Positions 28,950 to 38,871 of a stretch of DNA of 64,000 nt are shown here, one piece after another. Position 1 is the first letter of the stretch. Each line of letters opens with the position of its first letter. The notes under the pieces are model-generated. The model made no database searches. It had not been told where the DNA came from and saw nothing but the letters and a program-made list of their open reading frames with translations. Location: the NCBI GenBank assembly GCA_003020925.1, contig PXRT01000013.1, positions 146,520-210,519 on the forward strand. The letters run 5' to 3'. Position numbers and translations under genes: made by a program. This DNA comes from Halobacteriales archaeon QS_6_64_34. Its GTDB lineage: Archaea > Halobacteriota > Halobacteria > Halobacteriales > Haloarculaceae.

Positions 28950-29683
28950 TACTGGAATCCCAGGGGGCGCGCGCTCGTCGACTCCTCGCCGCCCTGTTGC
29001 ATCTGCTGGGCCAGCTGGGCCTTTGCCTCGCCGACCTCTTGGGCCTTTTTCGTCAGTTCTCCCGTGTCGACGTCGACGTCTGCGAGCGGGCCGACGCCGT
29101 GTTCGAGCGCCGCGCCGGCGGCCTCGGGGTCAGGGAACTTCGGGTCGGCCTCGACGACCAGTCCGACGCTCGTCAGCCCCGTGTGGCCCGCCTCGTGGAG
29201 GAGCGCGCCCGTGGGTCCGGTCACCGCCCCGGACTCGGACGGTGCCTCAACGTCGGCGTCGGAAAGCAGCGCCGCCCCGTCGCCGGTGGCGACGCCGTAC
29301 AGCGATGGGGGCCCCTCCCGCTCGGACGGCATCCCGCTGAGGAAAATCGGCGTCACGGCCTCGTTGCCGAACCAGTCGATGATACAGCCGGCAAACGACT
29401 CCGCCGCATCCGGCGAGACCGGCGCGTCGCTCTGGAGGACCAGCAGGTCCCGGTCCGCGTCGGCGTAGATTCGGACCGGGCCGCGAATCGTCGGGTCCCT
29501 CTCGTTGTAGACGGCGATTTCGGGCAGTCCGTTACAGCGGGCGGTCCCGTAATGGACCATGTCGAAGGCGTCGACCAAGTGGTCGGCCGCCAGTTTGCCT
29601 ACCAGCCCCACACCCGGCAGCCCCTCGACGAGCGTCGGCGCGTCGAGGTCGATATCGTCGCGATGTATCTCTACGTGTGCCAT
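28949..29683 (-). CDS. Proteasome assembly chaperone family (PAC2) protein
   Basis: TLVEGLPGVGLVGKLAADHLVDAFDMVHYG; LHEAGHTGLTSVGLVVEADPKFPDPEAAGAALE. Confidence 0.85.
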   Translation of the reverse strand: MAHVEIHRDDIDLDAPTLVEGLPGVGLVGKLAADHLVDAFDMVHYGTARCNGLPEIAVYNERDPTIRGPVRIYADADRDLLVLQSDAPVSPDAAESFAGCIIDWFGNEAVTPIFLSGMPSEREGPPSLYGVATGDGAALLSDADVEAPSESGAVTGPTGALLHEAGHTGLTSVGLVVEADPKFPDPEAAGAALEHGVGPLADVDVDTGELTKKAQEVGEAKAQLAQQMQQGGEESTSARPLGFQ

Positions 29684-29777
29684 ACGCTGATTGTGGTGGG
29701 CTGGCCGCTTCAAAGGCAGGGCTGCTAGGAACTGTTGCAGTTAGTTGCAATCGCGAGATTACTACGAGTGTCTACCG

Positions 29778-30119
29778 CCAGAAAGCCCCGAGCGGCTACG
29801 GTCCCGCGACTCGTTGCGCGCTTCACTCACTTCGTTCGTTGCAGTGCTTACGTCGTCGGGGTTCCCGTAGCCGCTCGCCCCTTTCAGCCCCACCCATGCC
29901 GGCTGGTCAAGCAGCGGCGGGTGGGACTGATACGGATTATTGTAGCGATTTACCGGTATGTGCCGACCCCGGGGTCGGCACAATCCGGAAATAATCTACA
30001 ATAAACCGTATGAAAGGGGCGGCGGGCTGAACGACGGCGGGCGACGCAAGCGCTGCAGGGAGGGTAGCGACCGAAGCGCGCAGCGAGCCCCCCGAGTTCA
30101 GCCCGCCGGGGCTTTCTGG
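29778..30119 (+). repeat. Dispersed repeat family B, copy 1 (259-bp unit interrupted by the 80-bp element plus 3-bp TSD)
   Basis: ccagaaagccccg...cggggctttctgg termini; 342 bp minus 83 bp = 259 bp, the length of the uninterrupted copy at 35083. Confidence 0.88.
29931..30010. mobile_element. 80-bp palindromic MITE-like element, copy 3, nested in repeat B
   Basis: TACGGATTATTGTAGCGATTTACCGG...CCGGAAATAATCTACAATAAACCGTA; central GTGCCGACCCCGGGGTCGGCAC; flanked by TGA (29928-29930, 30011-30013). Confidence 0.92.
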
Positions 30120-30210
30120 TGGTTCAAAGTCCACAAGTTGCCGTGCGTAACGCTTGCGTCTGTTCCTCGCTTCGAAACGCACAAGCGGGGGCCTCGCAAA
30201 CCCCAGTGCA

Positions 30211-31119
30211 ATGCAACCACCGGAGCGATACCGACCCATCGTCGACGACTTCGAGGCGTTCCGGGCGGCCTGCGAGCGGCCGTTGCCGTCGGCGGTTCGG
30301 GTCAACACCATCAAGGCCACTGTCGCGGACGTGCGGGCGGCCCTCGAGGAGACCGGCGTCGCCTACGAGCCGGTCGACTGGCACCCGGGGCTGTTCGTCC
30401 TCCCCGACGCCTCGCCGGGGGCGAACTGGCCGTACTTCCACGGCTGGATTCACGGGCAAGAGGAGGTGTCGGCAGTGCCGGCAACCGTGCTCGACCCGGG
30501 GCCCGGCGAGCGGGTGTGGGACGCCTGTGCGGCGCCGGGAAGCAAGGCGACCCAGCTGGCGGCGCTCATGGACGACCGGGGCGAAGTCGTCGCGACCGAC
30601 AACAACCTCGGGCGCATCTCGGCGCTGCGGACCAACACCGAACGCCTGGGTGCGACCAACATCGCCGTCACCCACGAGGACGCCCGGAACCACTCGCTGA
30701 AGCCCTTCGGCGGGGCCGAGTACGACCGCGCGCTGGTCGACGTGCCCTGCTCCTGTGAGGGGACCATTCGGAAGAATCCCGACGCCTTCGAGGAGTGGGA
30801 CATATCCCACGTCCGGGGCATCTCGGGCGTCCAGAAGGACATCCTCGAACGCGCGGTGCAGGCCACGAGAGCCGGCGGTACGGTGGTCTACTCCACCTGT
30901 ACCTTCGCTCCAGAGGAGAACGAGGCCGTACTGGACCACGTCCTCGAGCGCGAGAACTGCGAACTCGTCGACTTCGACCTGTCACTCGACCACTGCGGGG
31001 GCGTCACCGAGTGGCAAGAATCGGAGTTCGACCCGAGCGTCCGGAAAGCCAAGCGCATCTACCCACAGCTCAACGACACGGGCGGGTTCTTCTGTGCGAA
31101 ACTGGAGGTCGGAGAATGA
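30211..31119 (+). CDS. RsmB/NOP family class I SAM-dependent RNA (cytosine-C5) methyltransferase
   Basis: VWDACAAPGSKATQLAALMDDRGEVVATDNN; DVPCSCEGTIRKNP; TVVYSTCTFAPEENEAVL. Confidence 0.92.
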   Translation: MQPPERYRPIVDDFEAFRAACERPLPSAVRVNTIKATVADVRAALEETGVAYEPVDWHPGLFVLPDASPGANWPYFHGWIHGQEEVSAVPATVLDPGPGERVWDACAAPGSKATQLAALMDDRGEVVATDNNLGRISALRTNTERLGATNIAVTHEDARNHSLKPFGGAEYDRALVDVPCSCEGTIRKNPDAFEEWDISHVRGISGVQKDILERAVQATRAGGTVVYSTCTFAPEENEAVLDHVLERENCELVDFDLSLDHCGGVTEWQESEFDPSVRKAKRIYPQLNDTGGFFCAKLEVGE

Positions 31120-31622
31120 GCAATGACAGCACGAAGTTCACCGGATTGCCGGCCAGTGAGGCGGAGCGCGAGGAATCCGAGCGAGCGACCCGCGCGGAAG
31201 TGCTCGATTTCTGGGACACGCGCTTTGGCGTCCCGCCCGAGACGTTCGCCGACCACACTTTCTGGGAGCGGGGCAAGGGGAAGCTCTGGTGTTACCGCGG
31301 CGAGCCGCCGTCGCCGGTCGACATCGAGGCCCTGGGAACGACCTTCCTCAGGACGCGACAGGAACACTGGAAGCCGACGCTCGAAGCGGCCCAGCGCTTC
31401 GGCGAGCGCGCCGAAAAGAACGTCATCCATCTCTCCGAGGCCGAAGCCGAGACCTTCGTCGCCGGGCACGACCAGGAACTCGACTGGGACGGCGACTGGG
31501 GGTATCTCGTCGTCACCCACCACCTCGCCGGCCGCCGCGAGCCAGTCGGCGTCGGGCTGTACGTCTACGGCGAACTCCGTTCGCAGGTGCCCAAGGGCCG
31601 GCGGCGGGAACTGGAGACGTAA
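31116..31622 (+). CDS. PUA-like RNA-binding protein, partner ORF of the RsmB/NOP methyltransferase
   Basis: Start overlaps the upstream stop (atga); RAEVLDFWDTRFGVPPETFADHTFWERGKGKLW...GVGLYVYGELRSQVPKGRRRELE. Confidence 0.65.
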   Translation: MSNDSTKFTGLPASEAEREESERATRAEVLDFWDTRFGVPPETFADHTFWERGKGKLWCYRGEPPSPVDIEALGTTFLRTRQEHWKPTLEAAQRFGERAEKNVIHLSEAEAETFVAGHDQELDWDGDWGYLVVTHHLAGRREPVGVGLYVYGELRSQVPKGRRRELET

Positions 31623-31639
31623 CGACGACGCGACCAGCC

Positions 31640-33184
31640 CTACGCCGACCGCTCCCGCACCGTTCCGCCGCTCAGTCCGTCCCACTCGATTCGGTAGCCC
31701 AGCCGCGAGAGGACGGCGCTGTCGTCGTCGATACCGTACTCGTCCAGGACGTCCTCGACGCCCGCCAGCGACATCCCGGCCCCGATTTGCTCGGCCAGCG
31801 ACGCCAGCACGGTCGGCCGAATCAGCGTGCGGCCCACTCGCTCGTGGTCCGGGAAGGACTTGTCCTCGATGGCGTCCTCGCTGACGCCGTACTCGCTCGC
31901 CAGCGCCGACAGCGTCACCGCGTCGGCGTCGGGCCGGATTTCCTCGGGAAGGTCGGCGGCGCTCGCAGCGACCAGGTCGTCCTCGTAGGGCCGCAGGGCG
32001 TCCCGGACGTCCTTGACGCGGATGGTCCCCGAGTAGGGAATCGCGCGGTGGTCCCGGGCCTCGATTTGCTCGCCGACGCCCAGCGACTCGTCGACGGCGA
32101 CGAGCATCGTCACGTCCTCGAGGTCGGCCAGCCGGTCCAGCTTCTTCCGGACGTACTCGGGCGTCCAGAAGCCCATCACTTCGAAGAACACCCGAAGGTC
32201 GGTGTCGCCGCTCGCGGTCTCTCGGACCTCGCCGGCCCCGCCGGGGCGCCAGTCGAAGGCGAAGTCCGGGATGACGACGTGTTCGCCGGCTTCGAGCGGT
32301 TCGGGTTCGCGAATCAGCTCCCAGTCCAAGCCCAGCGACACAAAGCGGGCCGCGAAGTCCGCCTCGACGCCGCTGTCGTAGGTCACGTCGGTGACGGGCT
32401 CGACGTCCGGCACGGCGATGTCCGTCTCGGTGAGCCGTAGCTCCCGCTCGGTCCTGCGGTCGTCGATAGTCGCCGAGAGCGTCCACTCGCCGGTCCTGGC
32501 CACGGTCCGCAACAGTCTGGCAAAGCGGGTGCCATAGCGGCGCGTGTTCGAAAAGAGGGCGTCCGGGCCGGTGACGACGACCTCCCGACCCTGTGGCGTC
32601 TTGTGAATCTCGTACATCAGCCGGAGCCGCTTGACCGCCGACACGACGGCCTTGGGGTCCGAGGAGCGCACCCGGACCTCGGTGGCGTCGAACAGGGCCG
32701 TCTGTGCGAGCGAGAGGTTGTACTGTGCGACCAGTTCGGTCGGCGACCAGCGGGGCGCTACGTCAGCGAGTATCTGCCGCTCCTCGAGGTCGGCGTACAG
32801 CGCCGATTCGAGCGCCTTGGCGTCGATACCGAGCCCGTCGGCCGCCCGGGAGAGGGCCGTGCTCCGTTCGGCCTCGGTGACGACACCGACTGCTTCGGCG
32901 GTCTCGAAGGCGCGCTTGCGCGCCCGCTCGGGCGGCACCGGCGCGTGCGTCTCGAAGGTCGCCTCCCGCCCGACGAGTTTCGCGAACCCACGGACGAGCT
33001 TGAAATCGTCGGCTGCGCCCTCTATGTCAGTCAGTGCCGCCTGAAGCGCGGCCCGTGACTCCCCGACGTGGCCCTGGTAGACGCCCAGCACACGGGCCGC
33101 CAGCGGCTCGTGGCTCCCGTCGGCGAACTGCGGGTGGTAGCCGCCGCCGGCTCGTGACACCCGCAGGAGGTCCTTTGTCAGCAC
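31640..33184 (-). CDS. DUF790 family nuclease (Bax1-like)
   Basis: MLTKDLLRVSRAGGGYHPQFADGSHEPLAARVLGVYQGHVGESR...FEVMGFWTPEYVRKKLDRL; two genes from XPB. Confidence 0.85.
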   Translation of the reverse strand: MLTKDLLRVSRAGGGYHPQFADGSHEPLAARVLGVYQGHVGESRAALQAALTDIEGAADDFKLVRGFAKLVGREATFETHAPVPPERARKRAFETAEAVGVVTEAERSTALSRAADGLGIDAKALESALYADLEERQILADVAPRWSPTELVAQYNLSLAQTALFDATEVRVRSSDPKAVVSAVKRLRLMYEIHKTPQGREVVVTGPDALFSNTRRYGTRFARLLRTVARTGEWTLSATIDDRRTERELRLTETDIAVPDVEPVTDVTYDSGVEADFAARFVSLGLDWELIREPEPLEAGEHVVIPDFAFDWRPGGAGEVRETASGDTDLRVFFEVMGFWTPEYVRKKLDRLADLEDVTMLVAVDESLGVGEQIEARDHRAIPYSGTIRVKDVRDALRPYEDDLVAASAADLPEEIRPDADAVTLSALASEYGVSEDAIEDKSFPDHERVGRTLIRPTVLASLAEQIGAGMSLAGVEDVLDEYGIDDDSAVLSRLGYRIEWDGLSGGTVRERSA

Positions 33185-33226
33185 GGCCGACAGTGGGCGC
33201 CCGGACGGTAAAAATCGTGCGTGGGA

Positions 33227-33622
33227 TTACTCCCGAGCCCTGCTTTTCCACTCGCGCTCCTGGCGGCGTTCGGTGATGTGGCGGTCGCCGTCGGCCAGTT
33301 CCTCGCGAACCCGGCGCTCGTAGGCGGTCATGTCCGCGAGGATGCCCGACTCGAAGGTCTCCAGGAGGTCGTAGGTCCAGCGGTCCTCGATGGCGCCACT
33401 GGAGAGCAGTTCGTCGCGCAACTGGTCGGCCAGGTCGGTGTGGCCGGCCTCGCGCAGCGTCGCTTCGGCGTCGTGGAGGTGGTCCATCGCGTGGCCGGTG
33501 GCGTGGTGGACCTCGATGAGGGTCCCGTGGGCCCGCTGGAGCCACTCGACCCCGAGTTCGGCCTCGTGCAGCGCCGACAGCTCCGTCTCGCTGAGCGCCG
33601 GTGTGCCGTCAGAGTCTGTCAT
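33227..33622 (-). CDS. Uncharacterised helical protein between Bax1 and XPB genes
   Basis: 131-aa ORF MTDSDGTPALSETELSALHEAELGVEWLQRAHGTLIEVHHATGHAMDHLHDAEATLREAG. Confidence 0.7.
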   Translation of the reverse strand: MTDSDGTPALSETELSALHEAELGVEWLQRAHGTLIEVHHATGHAMDHLHDAEATLREAGHTDLADQLRDELLSSGAIEDRWTYDLLETFESGILADMTAYERRVREELADGDRHITERRQEREWKSRARE

Positions 33623-33672
33623 AAATCCGACTAGTGGGTCGCGCTGTATAGCTGTGGTGGTGCCATCGGTCG

Positions 33673-35073
33673 CTACCGCCGCCGTCTCGCGACCCGCTCC
33701 TCTGCCGTCTCCTCGGTGACCAGTTCGTACAGTAACGCCCGCAAGCCGTCTTCTTTCGGCCGTAGAACCCGTCCGAGCCGCTGCGTAAACTCCCGCTCGG
33801 AGCCGCTGCCCGAGAGCACGACGGCGACGTTGGCGTCGGGAACGTCGACGCCCTCGTCCAAGACGTTCGCCGTCACGACCCGCGAATAGGTCCCGTCCCG
33901 AAACCGCTCCAGAATCTCGCGGCGCTCGCGGGCGCTCGTCTCGTGGGTGATGGCGGGAATCAGGAACCGCTCGGAGAGCCGGTAGACGAGGTCGGTGTAG
34001 GCCGTAAAGACGATGACGCGGTCCCCCCGGTGGCGGTCGAGGATGTCAGCCAACCTGTCTACCTTCCGCTTTGCGTTCATCATCACCTCGCGGGCGCGCT
34101 GCTTGGCCAGCAGCGCCTCCCGGGCTTTCGGGTCATTACCGGACCGCTTGACCAGTTCCTGATAGTCGCTACCGGAGCGAAGCTGGATGTTCGACTGCTT
34201 GAGGTAGTCGGTGAAGGTGCCCTGGTGGGCCTCGTAGCGCTCCCGTTCGTCGTCGGTCAGCGCGACCGCGATGCGTTTGATGTCGTAGTCGGCCAGATGC
34301 TCCCCGGCGAGGTCGTCCACGGCGACGCGCTGGACGAGCGGCCCGACCAGTTCTTCGATGACCTCGTGGGCGCCGTCGGGCCGTTCGAACGTCGCGGTGA
34401 GTCCCAGCCGCGCGGGGGCCGCGAGCAGTCGAGCGATGTCCCGGTACCCCTCCCCGCCAAGATGGTGGACCTCGTCGAAGACCACGAGCCCGAAGCGGTC
34501 GCCGAGTTCATCGGCCCGCAGATACGCCGAGTCGTAGGTCGCGACCGTCACGCTCTCGACGCGCTGTTTTCCCCCGCCAAGTCGACCGATAGGCCGCTGA
34601 AACTCGGTTTCGAGTTCGCGCTGCCACTGCTCCAGTAGGTCGATGGTCGGGACCACGACGAGGGCTGGCGTTCCGAGGGCGACCATCGCCGCGATGCCGA
34701 TGACGGTCTTGCCACTGCCCGTCGGCAGTTCGAGACAGCCCCGGTCGTCGGCATCGCGCCAGGCATCAAGCGCCGTCTGCTGGTACTCGCGGAGTTCGTA
34801 GGTCGTCGAGAGGGCGACGGAGTCGGTATCGAGGACCCGGTCGTCGTAGTCGACGCCGCGCTCGTCCAGTGCCGCCAGCAGGTCGGCGTACCGGCAGGCC
34901 GGGGCACGGGCGGATTTCGAGCGGTCGTCGTACTCGACGCCGGGCAGGTCCGGGGGGACGTCTCCAGCGAGGCGAACGGTCCCCTCCTCGAACGTCAACT
35001 CCAGCACGGTCGGTGGTTGGGTGACGCCCCCGATAACGGTTTCGCGGCTAGGAACGGTGTGGAACGAAGACAC
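33673..35073 (-). CDS. XPB/Ssl2-type DEAD/DEAH superfamily 2 helicase
   Basis: LELPTGSGKTVIGIAAM; VFDEVHHLGG; VLDEGVDVPDANVAVVLSGSGSEREFTQRLGRVLRPK; start may be further downstream at the GTG (VTQPPTVLEL). Confidence 0.9.
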   Translation of the reverse strand: MSSFHTVPSRETVIGGVTQPPTVLELTFEEGTVRLAGDVPPDLPGVEYDDRSKSARAPACRYADLLAALDERGVDYDDRVLDTDSVALSTTYELREYQQTALDAWRDADDRGCLELPTGSGKTVIGIAAMVALGTPALVVVPTIDLLEQWQRELETEFQRPIGRLGGGKQRVESVTVATYDSAYLRADELGDRFGLVVFDEVHHLGGEGYRDIARLLAAPARLGLTATFERPDGAHEVIEELVGPLVQRVAVDDLAGEHLADYDIKRIAVALTDDERERYEAHQGTFTDYLKQSNIQLRSGSDYQELVKRSGNDPKAREALLAKQRAREVMMNAKRKVDRLADILDRHRGDRVIVFTAYTDLVYRLSERFLIPAITHETSARERREILERFRDGTYSRVVTANVLDEGVDVPDANVAVVLSGSGSEREFTQRLGRVLRPKEDGLRALLYELVTEETAEERVARRRR

Positions 35074-35082
35074 CGCAAACGG

Positions 35083-35341
35083 CCAGAAAGCCCCGAGCGG
35101 CTACGGTCCCACGACTCGCTGCGGTCCTCACTCACTTCGTTCGTTGCGGTCCTTGCGTCGTCGGGGTTCCCGTAGCCGCTCGCCCCTTTCAGTCCCGCCC
35201 GTAGCCGGTTGGCCAAACAGTGCTGGGTGGGACTGAAAGGGGCGGCGAGCTGAACGAAGGCGGGCGACGTAAGCACTGGAACGAACGAAGTGAGTGAAGG
35301 GCGCAGCGAGCCCCCCGAGTTCAGCCCGCCGGGGCTTTCTG
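35083..35341 (+). repeat. Dispersed repeat family B, copy 2 (uninterrupted, 259 bp)
   Basis: Same termini and internal sequence as 29778-30119 with an empty insertion site gggtgggactgaaaggggcgg. Confidence 0.88.
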
Positions 35342-35425
35342 TCTGTTCGCGATGTATCCGATACCGGAGGTTGCTGCTAGTCGGGTTTCTGAATCCTTTT
35401 ATTCGCGTGACCACTCCCTACGGGT

Positions 35426-36118
35426 ATGAGTGAGCAGGACGCAGCCGACGAGGCGACGACATCCGACGACGGGGATGCCGACGTCGACGACGGGGATGCC
35501 GACATCGATGACGTCGATATCGAAGGCGCGCCCGAGGACGTCGACACAGACGAGATAGACCTCGAGGACGTCACAGGCGAGACCGACCAGGAACTCCTCG
35601 AGCGGGTCGTCGACTCCGACCCCGAGGAGATAGCCCGCGAACTCGCGGCGCTGCGGAGCCAGAACGAGACCCTGGAGTCCGAAGTCGAAGAACTCGAAGC
35701 GGAGGCCGAGGAGCTAGAGGACAAACTCAAACGCAAGCAAGCGGAGTTCCAGAACTACAAGAAGCGGATGAAAAAGCGCCGAAAGGAGGAGCAACAACGG
35801 GCCACGGAGGACCTCGTGAGCCGGATTCTGGACGTTCGGGACAACCTCGAACGGGCGCTCGAACAGGACGAGGACACGGATATCCGGGGTGGCGTCGAGT
35901 CGACGCTCCGGCAACTGGACGACGTACTCAACGCCGAGAACGTCGCGGTCATCGACCCCGACCCCGGCGAGGACGTAGACCCGTCGGTCCATCAGGTGCT
36001 GGCGAACGTCGAGAGCGAGGAGCCCCCGGGCGCTATCGCGGACGTCCACCGGCCGGGCTACGAGATGGCCGAGAAGGTGCTGCGCGAGGCACAGGTCACG
36101 GTCTCGAAAGAGGAGTAA
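35426..36118 (+). CDS. grpE: Nucleotide exchange factor GrpE
   Basis: KRKQAEFQNYKKRMKKRRKEEQ...LVSRILDVRDNLERALEQDED; upstream of dnaK. Confidence 0.92.
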   Translation: MSEQDAADEATTSDDGDADVDDGDADIDDVDIEGAPEDVDTDEIDLEDVTGETDQELLERVVDSDPEEIARELAALRSQNETLESEVEELEAEAEELEDKLKRKQAEFQNYKKRMKKRRKEEQQRATEDLVSRILDVRDNLERALEQDEDTDIRGGVESTLRQLDDVLNAENVAVIDPDPGEDVDPSVHQVLANVESEEPPGAIADVHRPGYEMAEKVLREAQVTVSKEE

Positions 36119-36314
36119 GCGACAGCCAGCTGTCTCCGGGCAAGCGAGCGGAGCGGTCTTTCAGGTGTTGCGGTCAGTTTGCGGTGCATGATAACGGCAT
36201 CGGTTAGCGGCCCGTAGTAACGACAAAACCGACAGCAGGCGGCCACTGCTCGCGGTTTGGGAGTCGTCGCATCTAGCAACTTTTAACCGGCCGAATCCGG
36301 TACAACCGGGTAAG

Positions 36315-38213
36315 ATGGCGAGCAACAAGATTCTGGGTATCGACCTCGGGACCACGAACAGCGCGTTCGCGGTCATGGAAGGTGGCGACCCCGAAATCAT
36401 CGTTAACGCTGAAGGCGAGCGGACGACACCCTCCGTCGTCGCCTTCGACGACGGGGAGCGCCTCGTCGGCAAGCCCGCGAAGAATCAGGCCGTAAAGAAC
36501 CCCGAGCAGACGATTCAGTCCATCAAGCGCCACATGGGCGAGGACGACTACTCGGTGACGCTGGACGGCGAGGAGTACACGCCCGAGCAGGTCTCGGCGA
36601 TGATTCTCCAGAAAATCAAGCGGGACGCCGAGGAGTATCTCGGCGACGAGATAGAGAAGGCCGTCATCACTGTCCCGGCGTACTTCAGCGACCGACAGCG
36701 CCAGGCGACCAAGGACGCCGGCGAAATCGCCGGCTTCGAGGTCGAGCGCATCGTCAACGAGCCCACGGCGGCCGCGATGGCCTACGGGCTCGACGACGAG
36801 TCCGACCAGACCGTCCTCGTCTACGACCTGGGCGGGGGCACCTTCGACGTCTCCATCCTCGACCTGGGCGGGGGCGTCTACGAGGTCGTCGCAACCAACG
36901 GGGACAACGACCTCGGGGGCGACGACTGGGACCACGCCATCATCGACTATCTGGCCGACGAGTTCGAGGACGAGCACGGCCTCGACCTGCGCGAGGACCG
37001 CCAGGCCCTCCAGCGCCTGACCGAGGCCGCCGAGGAAGCCAAGGTCGAACTCTCCTCGCGCAAGGAGACCCGAATCAATCTCCCCTTCATTGCGACAACT
37101 GACGACGGTCCGCTGGACCTCGAGCAGAAGATTACCCGCGCGAAGTTCGAGTCCCTGACCGAGGACCTCATACAGCGCACCGTCGGCCCGACGGAGCAGG
37201 CACTGGAAGACGCCGGCTACGACAAGGGCGACATCGACGAGGTCATCCTCGTCGGCGGGTCGACCCGGATGCCCCAGGTCCAAGAGCAGGTCGAGGAGAT
37301 GACCGGCCAGGCCCCGAAGAAAAACGTCAACCCCGACGAGGCCGTCGCGCTGGGCGCGGCCATCCAGGGTGGCGTCCTCTCGGGCGACGTGGACGACATC
37401 GTCCTGCTCGACGTGACGCCGCTGTCGCTCGGCGTCGAGGTCAAGGGCGGCCTCTTCGAACGGCTCATCGAGAAAAACACCACGATTCCGACCGAAGAGT
37501 CCAAAATCTTCACGACCGCCCAGGCCAACCAGACGCAGGTCCAGATTCGCGTCTTCCAGGGCGAGCGCGAAATCGCCGATGAGAACGAACTGCTCGGTGC
37601 CTTCGCGCTCTCCGGCATCCCGCCGGCCCCCGCCGGCACGCCCCAGATTGAAGTCTCTTTCAACATCGACGAGAACGGCATCGTCAACGTCGAGGCCGAG
37701 GACAAGGGCTCGGGCAACAAGGAGGACATCACCATCGAGGGCGGCGCCGGGCTCTCCGACGAACAGATAGAGGAGATGCAACAGGAGGCCGAGGAACACG
37801 CCGAGGAAGACGAGGAACGGCGCAAGGAAATCGAGGCCCGCAACGAGGCCGAGGCCTCGGTGCGACGCGCCGAGACCCTCATCGAGGAAAACGAGGAGGA
37901 CCTCGACGCCGACAGCATCGACGACATCGAGGCCAAAATTGAGGACGTCGAGGAAACCCTCGAAGACGAGGACGCCGGCCGCGAGGAGTACGAGGACGTC
38001 ACGGAGGCGCTGAGCGAGGCCCTACAGGAAATCGGCAAACAGATGTACGAAGGCCAGGCCCAGCAGGCCGCCGGCGGCGCAGGTGCCGGGGCCGGTCCCG
38101 GCGGTGCTGCGGGTGCCGGCGCGGGCCCCGGCGGTGCCGCCGGCGGCGCGGCCGAACAGGGCGAGGAGTACGTCGACGCCGACTTCGAAGACGTTGAGGA
38201 AGACGACGAGTAA
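36315..38213 (+). CDS. dnaK: Molecular chaperone DnaK (Hsp70)
   Basis: [49 protein letters not shown]. Confidence 0.97.
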   Translation: MASNKILGIDLGTTNSAFAVMEGGDPEIIVNAEGERTTPSVVAFDDGERLVGKPAKNQAVKNPEQTIQSIKRHMGEDDYSVTLDGEEYTPEQVSAMILQKIKRDAEEYLGDEIEKAVITVPAYFSDRQRQATKDAGEIAGFEVERIVNEPTAAAMAYGLDDESDQTVLVYDLGGGTFDVSILDLGGGVYEVVATNGDNDLGGDDWDHAIIDYLADEFEDEHGLDLREDRQALQRLTEAAEEAKVELSSRKETRINLPFIATTDDGPLDLEQKITRAKFESLTEDLIQRTVGPTEQALEDAGYDKGDIDEVILVGGSTRMPQVQEQVEEMTGQAPKKNVNPDEAVALGAAIQGGVLSGDVDDIVLLDVTPLSLGVEVKGGLFERLIEKNTTIPTEESKIFTTAQANQTQVQIRVFQGEREIADENELLGAFALSGIPPAPAGTPQIEVSFNIDENGIVNVEAEDKGSGNKEDITIEGGAGLSDEQIEEMQQEAEEHAEEDEERRKEIEARNEAEASVRRAETLIEENEEDLDADSIDDIEAKIEDVEETLEDEDAGREEYEDVTEALSEALQEIGKQMYEGQAQQAAGGAGAGAGPGGAAGAGAGPGGAAGGAAEQGEEYVDADFEDVEEDDE

Positions 38214-38241
38214 GACGAGCGGTTCGTTTTCTACCGGCCGC

Positions 38242-38757
38242 TCACCCCGTCTCGTTCCCGACAGTAACCGTATCGAGCGTCTCGGTTCGGGTCTCGGGCG
38301 CGCCGAGCAGCCGCCCGGTCCAGACCACCTCGACGGTGTCGCCGGCGTCGAGATAGAACCCGACAGCGCGGTCGGCATCGAGGTAGTCACCGTCGTCGTC
38401 GCTGTCGACGCGGGGGTCGTCGATGCTAATCGAGTCGCCCGCTGAGACGGGGAGCCCGCTCGATTCGTTCGCCCAGCGGAGCCGGGTCGTCGAGTTGGTG
38501 TCGGCGTCGGTGACGACCAGCGCGACGGACTGCGTGCTCCTGCCGGCTAAACTGTCACCGCCAGCGTGAGTGACGGTAACACTCCCCGTCGCGTTGTCGT
38601 AGCTTCCCTCGAAGTCGGCCGTCGGCGTCGCGGTCCGGAAGTCGGCACCGGGGCCAACGACGAGCCCGGCCAGCGCGGCGACGACCAAGACGGCGGCGCC
38701 CCAGACGAAGACGCGTTCGACGGTCACGCCGGCACGGGCATCGGACCTGACACTCAT
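38242..38757 (-). CDS. Archaeal type IV pilin-like/secreted membrane-anchored protein
   Basis: MSVRSDARAGVTVERVFVWGAAVLVVAALAGLVVGPGADF then beta-rich domain GSVTVTHAGGDSL. Confidence 0.55.
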   Translation of the reverse strand: MSVRSDARAGVTVERVFVWGAAVLVVAALAGLVVGPGADFRTATPTADFEGSYDNATGSVTVTHAGGDSLAGRSTQSVALVVTDADTNSTTRLRWANESSGLPVSAGDSISIDDPRVDSDDDGDYLDADRAVGFYLDAGDTVEVVWTGRLLGAPETRTETLDTVTVGNETG

Positions 38758-38871
38758 TTGGCGGACTGTCTCAGGGGGGCAAAATAAGCCCCCCGGTCCA
38801 GTTGTCGTCGTGGGCCGCGTAGGAGACCCGTTCTTTTCAAGTGTCTCAATCCAGTACCACTCACACAACCA

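Noticed and set aside
29778-30119. Repeat B as a CRISPR or integron attachment array
   Set aside because: No regularly spaced short repeats or spacers; just one long palindromic unit with a nested insertion
36273-37799. 508-aa minus-strand ORF opposite dnaK
   Set aside because: Antisense shadow of dnaK with no recognisable domain; composition mirrors the opposite strand
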